Shown here piece by piece: positions 16,386 to 25,883 of a stretch of 58,520 bases of DNA. The stretch covers positions 1 through 58,520 of the forward strand of contig JAHDIN010000020.1 in assembly GCA_020630775.1 (NCBI GenBank), given 5' to 3'. Position numbers and translations under genes: made by a program. Numbering within the stretch: position 1 is the first letter of the stretch; every line of letters begins with the position of its first letter. The stretch is from Saprospiraceae bacterium (GTDB lineage: Bacteria; Bacteroidota; Bacteroidia; Chitinophagales; Saprospiraceae). The notes below the pieces were generated by a model that searched no databases, was not told where the DNA came from, and worked only from the letters and a program-made list of their open reading frames with translations.

Positions 16386-17756
16386 TCACAATACAATATC
16401 CTCAACAGTATGATTCAATCTACTCTTTTCAGCGGCAAAGCCCATAATATGGGATTCTATCGAATCGGAAATTGTGGAGGTCAATAGGCTTTCATCTTGG
16501 TTGGATACTGCGGCAATCCAGTCGCTCATAAGGTTCCAATCGCCACCGCCATGACCATCGGATTCATGTTTCCATTCTTCTGATTCGCCGGTGATGAAAT
16601 TGGACCATTTGTAGCTGTACATATCTCCGACAATATCGCCCATACTGCCCATTATCCTAGTCCGTCTTCCATGATAGTCCGTAAACGCTTCCATGTTAAA
16701 ACTTACAGTGATATCATCATCAAAGAGCATATTACTGGTGTAATGGTCCGGCTGATCGTTTTCCATCCTGTAGACACATCTTCCATAATTCGAATGCTTT
16801 AGATAGTCCATGATAACCTCGCCATGCTTGGACTTGTCTTCGGGTAAGTCGAAATGGTGCAACCAAATTCTATCTCTATGATAAATCTTTAATGCAGAAT
16901 ATGGACATGTTGATTCGACGCTACATCCATCAGTGCACCTTTTAGTGCTTCCTTCTGGTGCATTGCCTTCGTGGAACCAAGACAACTTTCCAAAGGCCTG
17001 AATCTTCTTACAATTCTTTCCAATCAACCACTTTATAATATCTAAATCATGACAGGATTTAGCCAAAATTATTGGTGCCGTTTCTTTGGAGTTATGCCAA
17101 TTTCCACGAACAAAAGAATGGCTCATATGAATATGCTGTATCGGCTCAAAATGTTGCATACTAACAACATTTCCCAATAATCCAGATTGCATAATCTCTC
17201 GCAGTCTCTCGAAATAAGGCGCATATCTCAACACATGGCATACTGCAACAATACGCTTATTTTTATTAGCCAATTCCAGTATATCCCTGCACTCCTCCTC
17301 TGAAGGCGAAATAGGTTTTTCAAGCAATATATCGTAGCCTTGTTTTAGAGCAGCCATACATGGGCCATAGTGTAAATCATCAGGCGTCGTTATGATAATA
17401 GCGTCAGCAAATTTCTCTTTTTCAAAAACGTGTTCCCAAGTCGTAAATTGATCTTGAGATTGTATATTATGCTTTTCAGAATATCTTTTACGACGGATCT
17501 CTATTGGTTCTGCTACACCAACAATTTTGATTTGATCAGGATATGCTGTAGCATAATCACCATAGACATTACCTCTATTTCCTGCACCAAGCGTGATAGC
17601 TGTAATCTGTTTTTTAATTCTATTTTGTCGATGCCTATTAGGAAGGATTAATTTCTCTCCTAATTCGTTAGTTGCCCAAGAAGAAACAGGAAAACTTAAA
17701 GCCCCTAAGGTATAACCCAATTTTTCTAGAAGGTCTCGACGTGAAAGCGGTTGCAT
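16386..17756 (-). CDS. Tat-exported Gfo/Idh/MocA family oxidoreductase
   Basis: The 456-aa protein begins with a twin-arginine signal (LSRRDLLEKLG at residues 4-14, followed by a hydrophobic stretch and SSWA), so it is probably folded with its cofactor before export. The Rossmann motif is LGAGNRGNVYGDYA (about 56-69), and EKPIS (about 142) is the family's catalytic-lysine motif. A cysteine cluster in RCTDGCSVESTCPYSA (about 270-285) is typical of this subgroup. Family members oxidise or interconvert sugars using tightly bound NAD(P). It stands alone between repeat-filled gaps. Substrate unknown. Confidence 0.85.
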   Translation of the reverse strand: MQPLSRRDLLEKLGYTLGALSFPVSSWATNELGEKLILPNRHRQNRIKKQITAITLGAGNRGNVYGDYATAYPDQIKIVGVAEPIEIRRKRYSEKHNIQSQDQFTTWEHVFEKEKFADAIIITTPDDLHYGPCMAALKQGYDILLEKPISPSEEECRDILELANKNKRIVAVCHVLRYAPYFERLREIMQSGLLGNVVSMQHFEPIQHIHMSHSFVRGNWHNSKETAPIILAKSCHDLDIIKWLIGKNCKKIQAFGKLSWFHEGNAPEGSTKRCTDGCSVESTCPYSALKIYHRDRIWLHHFDLPEDKSKHGEVIMDYLKHSNYGRCVYRMENDQPDHYTSNMLFDDDITVSFNMEAFTDYHGRRTRIMGSMGDIVGDMYSYKWSNFITGESEEWKHESDGHGGGDWNLMSDWIAAVSNQDESLLTSTISDSIESHIMGFAAEKSRLNHTVEDIVL

Positions 17757-17803
17757 TTAGAATAGTTTTCTGTAAGATAATGAAATTGTCCGATGCTGCG
17801 TTC

Positions 17804-17845
17804 GGAACTGCGATAGGAACTGCGATAGGAACTGCGATCGGAACT
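17804..17845 (+). repeat. 12-bp tandem repeat GGAACTGCGATA
   Basis: Three copies (the third ends GATC) and a partial fourth lie upstream of the oxidoreductase gene start. This word does not recur elsewhere in the window. Confidence 0.9.
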
Positions 17846-17857
17846 TTATTAATCAAA

Positions 17858-17923
17858 GACTTAAGCTTAAACTTAGACTTAGTCTTAAACTTAGACTTAG
17901 TCTTAGACTTAGTCTTAAACTTA
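17858..17923 (+). repeat. Hexamer array NNCTTA, 11 perfect units
   Basis: Eleven uninterrupted hexamers ending CTTA, with first dinucleotides GA, AG, AA, GA, GT, AA, GA, GT, GA, GT, AA. The last four bases of each hexamer are constant, while the first two vary among a few choices. The same grammar occurs at 106-141 and 13524-13559. Confidence 0.9.
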
Positions 17924-17937
17924 GCTTCGACTAAGCC

Positions 17938-17971
17938 AAAAAAAAGAGGTGTAAGTTTTTGCCTACACCTC
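17938..17971 (-). terminator. Rho-independent terminator for the DUF2911 gene
   Basis: GAGGTGTA (17946-17953) and TACACCTC (17964-17971) form a perfect 8-bp stem with a 10-base loop. Read on the minus strand it is followed by eight T. It lies 35 bp after the minus-strand stop codon at 18007. Confidence 0.85.
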
Positions 17972-18006
17972 CTTTAAATAGCCAAATGGCTTAATTTATC
18001 TTAAGC

Positions 18007-18861
18007 TTACTTCTTAGCTTTTGCTAAAAGCGTCCATTCTTTGATAGACTTTTGATTCATTCTAATGTAATCTTCATTACCAGCAGCTTCAGCTAATGTT
18101 AAAGACTGTTCAGCAGCTGCGATAGCTTCTTTATGTCTACCCATATCTGAAAGGATCATCGCCTTTCTTCTCACTTGCCAAAATTTAGGACTGTCACCTG
18201 CCGTAGCTTTATCAATCCAATTTAAAGCTTGCTGTAAGTTCTTACCTGAACTATGATAGTAAGACGCAGCGTTGTAATAATCATTTTGAGTAGGACCAGC
18301 CAATACTTTTTCAATGTTAGCAACGATAGCTTCGTCAGAATCCATAGTCATTCTCATTGAAACTTTAGTCTTTGCCCACATAATATTCATCGTAGACGTT
18401 TTGTCTGTGATATCATCCACTGAGATAGTAAACGATTCCACATTCATCGGTAAAGATTGAGGCGAAACAGAAAATTTAACTGTCGGCTCTTTCTCTACGT
18501 AGCTACTCCAAGATCTACCTTCATAATTGTAAAAATGAATATCCCAGCTTGTTGCCGAGGGCTTTGTCAGAATGGCGTAATCACCTTTTGCAACAGGATT
18601 GCCTTCAACAGTTACATCTGTATCAAAACTTACTTTTGTTACAGCGTTTGCTCCTGTTCTCCACACCTTTCCGAAAGGTACCAAACCATCATTTGCAAAA
18701 ATGACTCTGTTTTTAACACTTGGTCTTGAGTATTCTACAGTTACTGTAGTCATACCTACCATTTGTTCTAATTTAGAAGAAGGACTTGCTGCAGGCACTT
18801 TTATCTGTGCTGTTAACGAGATTGATGCTAACACAAAAAGGATAGCTAATAATTGTTTCAT
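18007..18861 (-). CDS. DUF2911 domain protein, exported
   Basis: This 284-aa protein has a signal peptide (MKQLLAILFVLASISLTAQ). A DUF2911 domain follows (about 20-165) with the recognisable segments VEYSRPSVKNRVIF, PFGKVWRTGANAVTKVSF and DYAILTKP. The C-terminal 100 residues look like tetratricopeptide-type helices (NWIDKATAGDSPKFWQVRRKAMILSDMGRHKEAIAAAEQSL). Function of DUF2911 is unknown; it is common in Bacteroidota. The start at 18861 begins the signal peptide. A TACTTTTG promoter element lies about 20 bp upstream and a strong terminator follows, so it is probably monocistronic. Confidence 0.85.
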   Translation of the reverse strand: MKQLLAILFVLASISLTAQIKVPAASPSSKLEQMVGMTTVTVEYSRPSVKNRVIFANDGLVPFGKVWRTGANAVTKVSFDTDVTVEGNPVAKGDYAILTKPSATSWDIHFYNYEGRSWSSYVEKEPTVKFSVSPQSLPMNVESFTISVDDITDKTSTMNIMWAKTKVSMRMTMDSDEAIVANIEKVLAGPTQNDYYNAASYYHSSGKNLQQALNWIDKATAGDSPKFWQVRRKAMILSDMGRHKEAIAAAEQSLTLAEAAGNEDYIRMNQKSIKEWTLLAKAKK

Positions 18862-18879
18862 GCTTTTAAAAATTTTTCG

Positions 18880-18887
18880 CAAAAGTA
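18880..18887 (-). promoter_or_regulatory. Candidate -7 element TACTTTTG
   Basis: On the minus strand this octamer matches the Bacteroidota primary-sigma -7 consensus TAnnTTTG and sits about 20 bp before the DUF2911 start. I did not find a convincing -33 TTTG at the usual distance. Confidence 0.4.
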
Positions 18888-18923
18888 ATAAAATAGGATT
18901 AAGTGATTGTCTGCCATCCAACA

Positions 18924-20204
18924 CTAGAGCAACATGCAAACAACACAGGCTGTCATCAAGCTCGCAATGGTGCCGCCAATCAATGCTTTAACTCCAAATT
19001 GCGTTAAAAGTTTACGTCGACCGGGAGCTATGGCCCCGATACCACCGATTTGAATACCTATAGATGCAAAATTAGCGAAACCCAAGAGTGCGTAAGTAGA
19101 TAATAATGTCGCTCTTTGGGAAAGGCCCTCCGTAGCGATGAGTTCTTGCAAAGAAGCGTAAGCAAAGAATTCATTTAAAATCGTCTTTTCGCCGAGCAGT
19201 CGGCCGACTATCAATATCTCATCTCCAGACACACCAATCAACCATGCAAAAGGTGCAAATAAAAGCCCAAAAACAAACTGCAACGATAGTCCATCAAATT
19301 TACCATCTGTCCATGAAGCGATATTATCATTAATGCCTATAAATTCGCCCAGAGGCATCATCATCTTATTAATCAAATAAATAATAGCGGTAAATGCCAA
19401 GAGCATAACACCAACATTAACAGCTAATTTGAGACCATCCGTTGTTCCTTTAGAAATGGCATCTAGCACGTTGCTACCAGCCTCTGTTCGTGGTACTTTC
19501 AAGGGTTCTGTATCCACTGATTTTTCAACCTCAGGAAACATGATTTTAGCAGCTACGATAGCCGCAGGTGCCGAAATGATACTGCCTGTTAACAAATGCA
19601 AACCAAACAATTGCTTGCTCGCTAAGGTATCCCCACCTAGCATACTTAAATACGCACCAAACACACCACCTGCTATAGTTGCCATACCCCCTACCATCAA
19701 GGATAAGATTTCTGATTTAGACATTTTTTCCAAGTAGGGTTTAACCACTAATGGAGCCTCGGTTTGCCCAATGAAAATATTGGCAGCGGCAGCTAAACTT
19801 TCTGCGCCTGATAAACGCATGGTTTTTTTCATCAACCATGCAAAAGCATAAACTACTTTCTGGAGAATGCCTAAATAGTAAAGCACTGAGGATAAGGCAG
19901 AGAAAAATATTATAGTTGGCAACACATAAAAAGCAAAACCAAATTCACTCCCCTTCTGCGCAAGGGAACCGAACATAAATACTGCACTTTCTTCTGATGC
20001 TGAAATGACTAAAACGAAAAAATTCACAATCTTTTCAAAAGCGGCTTTTATAAAAGGCACATGTAATAATCCAATCGCTAATACCAATTGCAAACCAATA
20101 CCCCAAGCTACCAATCGCCAGTCGATGCGTTTCTTATTGGATGATAGCAGATAGCAGATTCCAAGGAATACCACAATACCAATGACGCCTCTTAAAATGT
20201 TCAT
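18924..20204 (-). CDS. Concentrative nucleoside transporter (CNT/NupC family)
   Basis: This 426-aa inner-membrane protein has the CNT core motif NIFIGQTEAPLVVKPYL (GQTEAP, nucleoside binding) near residue 160. The second signature region lies around SKGTTDGLKLAVNVGVMLLAFTA. CNT proteins import nucleosides with H+ or Na+. The ATG at 20204 was chosen because it starts just before the first helix. The frame extends to 20234 but adds only non-conserved residues. A uridine kinase gene is divergent 262 bp away, which fits uridine/cytidine salvage. Confidence 0.9.
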   Translation of the reverse strand: MNILRGVIGIVVFLGICYLLSSNKKRIDWRLVAWGIGLQLVLAIGLLHVPFIKAAFEKIVNFFVLVISASEESAVFMFGSLAQKGSEFGFAFYVLPTIIFFSALSSVLYYLGILQKVVYAFAWLMKKTMRLSGAESLAAAANIFIGQTEAPLVVKPYLEKMSKSEILSLMVGGMATIAGGVFGAYLSMLGGDTLASKQLFGLHLLTGSIISAPAAIVAAKIMFPEVEKSVDTEPLKVPRTEAGSNVLDAISKGTTDGLKLAVNVGVMLLAFTAIIYLINKMMMPLGEFIGINDNIASWTDGKFDGLSLQFVFGLLFAPFAWLIGVSGDEILIVGRLLGEKTILNEFFAYASLQELIATEGLSQRATLLSTYALLGFANFASIGIQIGGIGAIAPGRRKLLTQFGVKALIGGTIASLMTACVVCMLL

Positions 20205-20466
20205 ACAGAATATATCTGCATGGAAATTAATCAAATTTTTAATTTTGGAGAGATTTAACCCAAACTATGCGTTAGAACTTCGTTATGAGATCTTAAAGTG
20301 CAATAAATCAGCGACTTAAATTCGAAAAGCATAGCACCGTTATGGTTAGAGAATATAAGTTGGCGAAGCTTCTGATTTGCAGCAATCTAGGATCGTAATA
20401 GATTTTCTAATGCATAGATTGGGTTTAAGTACAATGATGATTACCGATTACTCTAGTTTGACCTAA

Positions 20467-21093
20467 ATGAATCAAGAAGCATACTTTATTGGCGTATCAG
20501 GAGGCAGTGGCTCAGGCAAAACCTGTTTTATTAATGATTTGAAGGCAAAATGCACGAATCAAAGTGTTTGCTTTATTTCTCTGGATGATTACTATCATCC
20601 AAGAGACAAACAAGAAACCGACCAGAATGGTATAAAAAATTTTGATTTACCTGAGTCAATAGATAGCGAATCCCTGTATCAAGATATTCAAAAGTTAAAA
20701 TCTGGGGAGCATGTTACTAAAGAAGAGTATACTTTTAATAATGAACAAAAAGAAGGTAAAGATATCTCGTACACGCCTTCAAAAATCTATATCATCGAAG
20801 GGCTGTTTATCTATCATTACAAAAAGCTAAATGCCCTATTTGATCTAAAACTATTTATTGATGCTCGAGAGGTCAGCAAGGTCATTAGAAGAGTCCGCAG
20901 AGATCGATTAGAAAGAAACTATCCTTTAGAAGATGTCCTTTACAGATATGAGAAACATGTGATGCCGTCTTATGATCAATTCATTTCTTTGTATAAGAAG
21001 GATGTAGATATCGTCATAAACAATAACAGAAGCTATGATACAGCATTAGAGGTTGTATATGCTTATATAGAAAAACGCCTACATTCTGCTTAG
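20467..21093 (+). CDS. udk: Uridine kinase
   Basis: This 208-aa cytosolic kinase phosphorylates uridine and cytidine to the monophosphates. The P-loop GVSGGSGSGKT is at residues 9-19, SLDDYYHPRDKQ follows as the substrate/magnesium region, and IIEGLFIYHY and RRVRRDRLERNYPLEDVLYRYEKHVMPSY are family segments. Length is as expected. It is divergent from a nucleoside transporter, a coherent salvage pair. The 3' end overlaps the convergent lipoprotein gene by 15 bp. Confidence 0.92.
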   Translation: MNQEAYFIGVSGGSGSGKTCFINDLKAKCTNQSVCFISLDDYYHPRDKQETDQNGIKNFDLPESIDSESLYQDIQKLKSGEHVTKEEYTFNNEQKEGKDISYTPSKIYIIEGLFIYHYKKLNALFDLKLFIDAREVSKVIRRVRRDRLERNYPLEDVLYRYEKHVMPSYDQFISLYKKDVDIVINNNRSYDTALEVVYAYIEKRLHSA

Positions 21094-21537
21094 TCTTGCT
21101 GTAATTGTGGCTGTATTTCCGGCAATATTAATATCCCATTCTGCTTCTAAATTGTTTTCTTCTGCTTTGGTAATTTGCCAAATCTCTTCTGCCCCATCCT
21201 CTTCTTCAATTCTCAATTCATTGCAACTGAGCCAACGCCAATCAATGTCTTCATCAACTTTTTCGATAACGCCGCCCAATAGCTCTATTCTTACCGAGGA
21301 AATGCCTTGACCAAAATCAAAAAACTCTACAGTGCCTTCGGGATCTTCGTCTTGATCCGATTGAGGCACGCCAAATATGACACCTTCACCGGCAATAAAA
21401 TCAAATTTCCATACGCCCGCTAATACAAAATCATCAGGAACGCATTCTATTGTGGGCTCTTCAGGTTCGCCACACTGACAAAATAGGAATCCCACAAGAA
21501 TTAAATTGAACAAGTAAGTATATCTAGACGTAGTCAT
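21079..21537 (-). CDS. Small acidic lipoprotein, unknown function
   Basis: This 152-aa protein has a signal sequence ending in a lipobox-like site (FLFCQC, with the lipid-modified cysteine probably at residue 22). The mature part is very acidic, with beta-rich text such as GVWKFDFIAGEG and VEFFDFGQGISSVRIELLGG. It resembles small lipocalin-like lipoproteins of Bacteroidota, but I cannot assign a family. Its last 15 bp overlap the end of udk in convergent orientation, so transcription of the two genes must interfere or terminate across coding sequence. Confidence 0.6.
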   Translation of the reverse strand: MTTSRYTYLFNLILVGFLFCQCGEPEEPTIECVPDDFVLAGVWKFDFIAGEGVIFGVPQSDQDEDPEGTVEFFDFGQGISSVRIELLGGVIEKVDEDIDWRWLSCNELRIEEEDGAEEIWQITKAEENNLEAEWDINIAGNTATITARLSRM

Positions 21538-21644
21538 GTTATTAAATAAGGTAAGACACCATAAATTTGCTAATTCGACACATAATATTCTAAAATATTG
21601 AGATATTTACATATAAAGATTTTCTCTAATACAATCTTAGTAAG

Positions 21645-22763
21645 ATGCATTTTTTAAAAATAACTTCATATTCAATCCTCCTTTTAGGCCTTATCGCGAT
21701 TAGCGCATGTAATTCGCCAAAAGGTACGTCAATTAATGGATCTTTTCTGAACGCAGCCGACGGTCCGGTAGTTTTGGAAAAGAAAACGCTCAATTCTCTT
21801 AAATCAGTCTCGAATGTTGAGATGAAAAAAGGGCAATTTGATATGGTTTTTCCTGAAGGTATTGAACCAGGACTTTATCGATTAAAGTTGGGTGGAAGAG
21901 GTATTGAATTAGCATTAAAGGGCAACGAGAAACAAGTCAAATTATCCGGAGACTTTAACGGGATAGGTAAACTTGATTATACAATAGCTGGCTCACCCCT
22001 TTCAGAAACTTTTTTAAGTACATTAAAAGGTATTAAGGATAGATCTATGCAAAGATCAAAATTGGATGAAATAAGAGCTAATGAAGATCCTTTACTAGGG
22101 GCAGCTGTAACATTAGGTATTCCTCCCATTGATCCTTCAAAAGGCAAACAGTATGATGCTTTAGCAACAAGGTTAAGCGAATCCTATCCTGAAGCAAGCA
22201 TTAGTGCTGATTTCAAAAAATTTGCAGAACAAATTAAGCAAAGAGGCACTGGCACGGCTAGTGGAGGCGGTAGAAAATATAACGTAGAAGTTGGACAACC
22301 TGCACCAGATATCGCCCTATCAAACCCTGATGGTAAAGAAATGAAACTATCAGACCTAAAAGGTAAAATTGTGCTTTTAGACTTTTGGGCTAGCTGGTGT
22401 GGACCTTGTAGAAGAGCCAATCCTCACGTAGTGGAAACTTACCACAAATACAAAGATCAAGGATTTACAGTTTTTAGCGTATCATTAGATGGATTAGACA
22501 ATAGAAGACGTTCAGCTATAAAAGATGAAGCACAATTAAAGTCACAAATGGAAAGAGAGGAAACGAAGTGGTTAAAAGCTATAGAAAAGGATCAATTAGC
22601 ATGGGATACACATGTGAGTGCTTTACAAAAATGGCAATGCCCTGCTGCTAAAGAATATGGTGTCAGCAGCATTCCTACTACATTCCTTATCGATCGAGAT
22701 GGAAAAATTGCGGCTTTAAATCCAAGAAGAGATTTAGAAGTACAATTAAGAAAATTACTGTAG
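21645..22763 (+). CDS. TlpA-like thiol-disulfide oxidoreductase lipoprotein
   Basis: The 372-aa protein has a lipoprotein signal with the lipobox ISAC (cysteine 22). Its N-terminal region (about 25-200) resembles DUF4369. A thioredoxin-like domain follows from about residue 215, with PAPDIALSNPDGKEMKLSDLKGK, the active site WCGPC (251-255) and the cis-proline SIPTTFLID. Proteins of this type keep periplasmic thiols reduced or move electrons for cytochrome assembly. The stop lies 3 bp from the convergent methyltransferase stop. Confidence 0.9.
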   Translation: MHFLKITSYSILLLGLIAISACNSPKGTSINGSFLNAADGPVVLEKKTLNSLKSVSNVEMKKGQFDMVFPEGIEPGLYRLKLGGRGIELALKGNEKQVKLSGDFNGIGKLDYTIAGSPLSETFLSTLKGIKDRSMQRSKLDEIRANEDPLLGAAVTLGIPPIDPSKGKQYDALATRLSESYPEASISADFKKFAEQIKQRGTGTASGGGRKYNVEVGQPAPDIALSNPDGKEMKLSDLKGKIVLLDFWASWCGPCRRANPHVVETYHKYKDQGFTVFSVSLDGLDNRRRSAIKDEAQLKSQMEREETKWLKAIEKDQLAWDTHVSALQKWQCPAAKEYGVSSIPTTFLIDRDGKIAALNPRRDLEVQLRKLL

Positions 22764-22766
22764 ACA

Positions 22767-23504
22767 CTAGTTTATAAGCAATTCGCAAGCGATACCGCAG
22801 GCTACTGAAACATTCAAAGATTCAGCGCCATGGTGTCGCTTTCGAATTGTAATTTTTTGATTGGATTTTTCCAATACCTCATATCTAACGCCTCTACTTT
22901 CATTCCCCAATATTAAAAGATTGCCATTGGGGTTGACCTGAGCCTCTTTTATTTCTTTGCCATCTAGCGTCATCGCCATAGAATTCCAATCCTCTAGCTC
23001 AAGATTGTCCTCAACCAACATTTTAATTCGATTGTGTGCGCCCATAGCAGATTGCACAACCTTTGGATTGTAAAAATCTACGGAATCAGAAGACGCAATA
23101 ACTTGCTTAATCCCATACCAATCTGCAATTCTTAAAATGGTACCCATATTACCTGGATCTTGCACTTTGTCTAGATAAAGACTCCAATTTAAATCTCTAT
23201 CTATCTCTGATCTCGAAGGCTTTTCAAAAACCATTAAAATTTTGTTAGGGCGCTTTAAAGATGAAATAGAAGCTAATTCTTTTTCTTTAATTTGATAACA
23301 GTTCGACTTATACCTCGATAGTAGGTTCTGATTTTGCATAGCCCATTCCTCAACAACTACAATATGACATACGTCAAAGCAACCGGCATCTAAGAATTCG
23401 GACGCTAGTTTTGGTCCTTCAGCGATGAATTTATTATACTTTTGCCTGTACTTAATCTGATGCAGAGATTTTATAAACTTTTTTAAATTATTGGTGAAGA
23501 TCAT
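22767..23504 (-). CDS. TrmH/SpoU family RNA 2'-O-methyltransferase
   Basis: This 245-aa SPOUT-fold methyltransferase has an N-terminal RNA-binding domain and three family motifs: DKVQDPGNMGTILRIADWYGI with the catalytic-region arginine, LLILGNESRGV, and RHHGAESLNVSVACGIA forming the knot. It methylates a ribose in rRNA or tRNA; the exact nucleotide cannot be told. Its ATG at 23504 directly abuts the divergent start of the TamL-like gene at 23505. I recall this neighbour pair as common in Bacteroidota. Confidence 0.9.
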   Translation of the reverse strand: MIFTNNLKKFIKSLHQIKYRQKYNKFIAEGPKLASEFLDAGCFDVCHIVVVEEWAMQNQNLLSRYKSNCYQIKEKELASISSLKRPNKILMVFEKPSRSEIDRDLNWSLYLDKVQDPGNMGTILRIADWYGIKQVIASSDSVDFYNPKVVQSAMGAHNRIKMLVEDNLELEDWNSMAMTLDGKEIKEAQVNPNGNLLILGNESRGVRYEVLEKSNQKITIRKRHHGAESLNVSVACGIACELLIN

Positions 23505-25883
23505 TTGAAGTATTACATTAAAATAAATTTCTCTACTCTTTGGTTTACAGCACTTTGTGCCATATTGCTATTAAGCAGCTCTTGTAATACTACGAAATTC
23601 TTGAAAAATGAGGAAGTTCTTGTCACACGCTACGATTTCGAAATTGAAACCGAAGAAAATTATAAGTTCAAAACAGCACTAGAGTCAGAATTAGATCAAT
23701 TCGTAACTCTAAAGCCCAATACCAATACTTGGTATGGTGTACCTCGCGAATACTATTATTTTAAAAAGCTAGAAAAAGGAGATTCACTAGAGATTGAGCA
23801 ACTTAAAGACAGTAAGGTTGCTGAAAAACCTGCGATTCTTGATAAAGATGAAGTCGAGAGGATAACAAATGACCTTCAACAATATATCAGAAATAAGAAA
23901 GGCTTCTATGAAGCAGAAGTGGATCACGAGATTAAAATATCTGGAAAAACAGCATCCGTCGTTTATGAAGTGCAACTAGGCCCACCGTACAGAATACGAG
24001 AATTAGAATATGTTTCACTGGATACCACTTTAGAATCCACTCTTCAACAAGTAGCCAAAAACAGTCTTCTCAAAACAGAAGATCAATTAGACGCCTTAAC
24101 TTTTGATTTAGAAAAACAACGTATTGTTAATGCCTTTCAAGACAGAGGTTATGCCAATTTCAATTTGAGTCATGTTGAAATTGAAGGAGACAGCACCAAT
24201 CAAAAGCATAAAGTTGATGTACTTTTCAAAGTCTTGGTTCCAAATAAGGAGGAAGCACACACACGCTATAGAGTTGGAGAGATAAATGTTTTTACCGACT
24301 ACCATCAATTTCAAAAAACAGATAGCTTAAATCACGAATATCTTTTTGGTAAAAAATACTACAAGCAATTAGATAGATTTTTAGTAAAGCCCAATGTGAT
24401 TGATAAGAAAATATTTCTAAAGACAAATAGCTATTACAGCAATCAAGCTTATTACAAAACGGTAAGAAAACTGTTTAGTCTAGATACCTACAGATTTGCT
24501 AAACTCTCTCCTACTGTCTCAACGGTTTCTGATTCTATAATTGACTACAATATCTTTTTGACACCTCAAAGAGACCGTTGGATCATTGGTCTTAATAACG
24601 ATGTATTTTATTCAAACATCAATAGCGTCTACAGAAACTTAGTGGGCTTAACATTAGGAACCAGTCTTGAAAACAGAAATACATTTAGGGGTTCAGAAAT
24701 ATTTAAAATTGGATTGGAGAGTGGTATTGAATTTACATTGACTCCAGATGCTAACAACAGAAGATTGGTGACCACATTCACATTCGGCGTAAACAGTAGT
24801 CTTCAATTACCAAGAATGAGTAAGACACTCAATACGATACCTTTACTTAATAAATTGAATCTCATTTCAGACAAAGCATTGTCTAAGCTCAATGAAGAAG
24901 GCAGTACAGAATTTAGTGCAGGATACAATTATATCGATGTCTTAGACTACTACCAAATCCGCTCGTTTAATGCAAGCTACGGCTATGACTTTACCCTAGA
25001 TAATAAAAACAGAATAGTCGTCAATCAAATGGGTATCAATCTCAGCTTGAATACGAAACTAGACAGTTTTGAAACCTTATCACTAAGAAACCCTTTACTA
25101 GAACAATCATTTCAAAGTGCCTTCTTTACTGGATTCCTATTTAATGACATCACCTATTACCGTCAAAGTAACCGCCCAGCGAATAAAATCAATTGGCTGT
25201 ATATCTTTTATTTCGAATTATCAGGTTTAGAATTATTCTTAGCAAATCAAGCGTACAATGCTGTAACAAATAAAGACAACGTCTGGAAAATCCGCAACAC
25301 AGATATCGCCAAATTTGCCAAACTAGATATCGATCTCCGATGGCGAAAAGACCTAAAAACTGGTGGCCAATTGGCTTGGCGTTTTCGATCTGGTGTCGCC
25401 GTGCCCTATGGTAATGGCTCTATTGTCTCCTGGTTAAAACAATTTTCAGTAGGTGGACCTAATAGTATCAGAGCTTGGCGACCCATGGAAATAGGGCCTG
25501 GTGCATTTTTTACCAGAAACCAAGGCAGAAGTCAAATCTTTGCAGAAAGAGGCGATATCATTACAGAATTCAGTTTAGAATATAGACAAAAGCTATTCTG
25601 GCTCGTTGAAGGCGGCTTATTTATAGATGGCGGCAACATTTGGACGCTTAAAGAAGAACAAGCCCGACCTGGCTCACAATTTACTGGAGACTTCTTTAGA
25701 CAATTTGCGCTTGGTTATGGCTATGGTATTCGATTTGATTTCACCTATTTCAAAATACGTTTCGACTTTGGCTTCCAGCTTAAAAATCCAGTTCGCCATC
25801 CTGATACTGGAGAGCTATGGATCCCTTTAAAAGGTCAAAGATGGTTTGGAAATCCTAATGTGGCGGTTAATTATCCGTTTTAA
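23505..25883 (+). CDS. TamL-like BamA-family outer-membrane lipoprotein
   Basis: This 792-aa protein begins at a TTG and has a lipoprotein signal ending SSSC, followed by NTTKFLKNEEVLV, the usual start of Bacteroidota TamL proteins. POTRA-like beta-alpha repeats occupy about 40-260. A 16-strand BamA/TamA-type barrel fills the C-terminal half, including GGPNSIRAWRPMEIGPGAF (the RGF/IRG-like conserved loop) and a terminal aromatic residue (NYPF). It inserts or exports proteins at the outer membrane. The usual partner tamB is not next to it here. No ATG is available near the signal, so TTG is the likely start. Confidence 0.87.
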   Translation: MKYYIKINFSTLWFTALCAILLLSSSCNTTKFLKNEEVLVTRYDFEIETEENYKFKTALESELDQFVTLKPNTNTWYGVPREYYYFKKLEKGDSLEIEQLKDSKVAEKPAILDKDEVERITNDLQQYIRNKKGFYEAEVDHEIKISGKTASVVYEVQLGPPYRIRELEYVSLDTTLESTLQQVAKNSLLKTEDQLDALTFDLEKQRIVNAFQDRGYANFNLSHVEIEGDSTNQKHKVDVLFKVLVPNKEEAHTRYRVGEINVFTDYHQFQKTDSLNHEYLFGKKYYKQLDRFLVKPNVIDKKIFLKTNSYYSNQAYYKTVRKLFSLDTYRFAKLSPTVSTVSDSIIDYNIFLTPQRDRWIIGLNNDVFYSNINSVYRNLVGLTLGTSLENRNTFRGSEIFKIGLESGIEFTLTPDANNRRLVTTFTFGVNSSLQLPRMSKTLNTIPLLNKLNLISDKALSKLNEEGSTEFSAGYNYIDVLDYYQIRSFNASYGYDFTLDNKNRIVVNQMGINLSLNTKLDSFETLSLRNPLLEQSFQSAFFTGFLFNDITYYRQSNRPANKINWLYIFYFELSGLELFLANQAYNAVTNKDNVWKIRNTDIAKFAKLDIDLRWRKDLKTGGQLAWRFRSGVAVPYGNGSIVSWLKQFSVGGPNSIRAWRPMEIGPGAFFTRNQGRSQIFAERGDIITEFSLEYRQKLFWLVEGGLFIDGGNIWTLKEEQARPGSQFTGDFFRQFALGYGYGIRFDFTYFKIRFDFGFQLKNPVRHPDTGELWIPLKGQRWFGNPNVAVNYPF

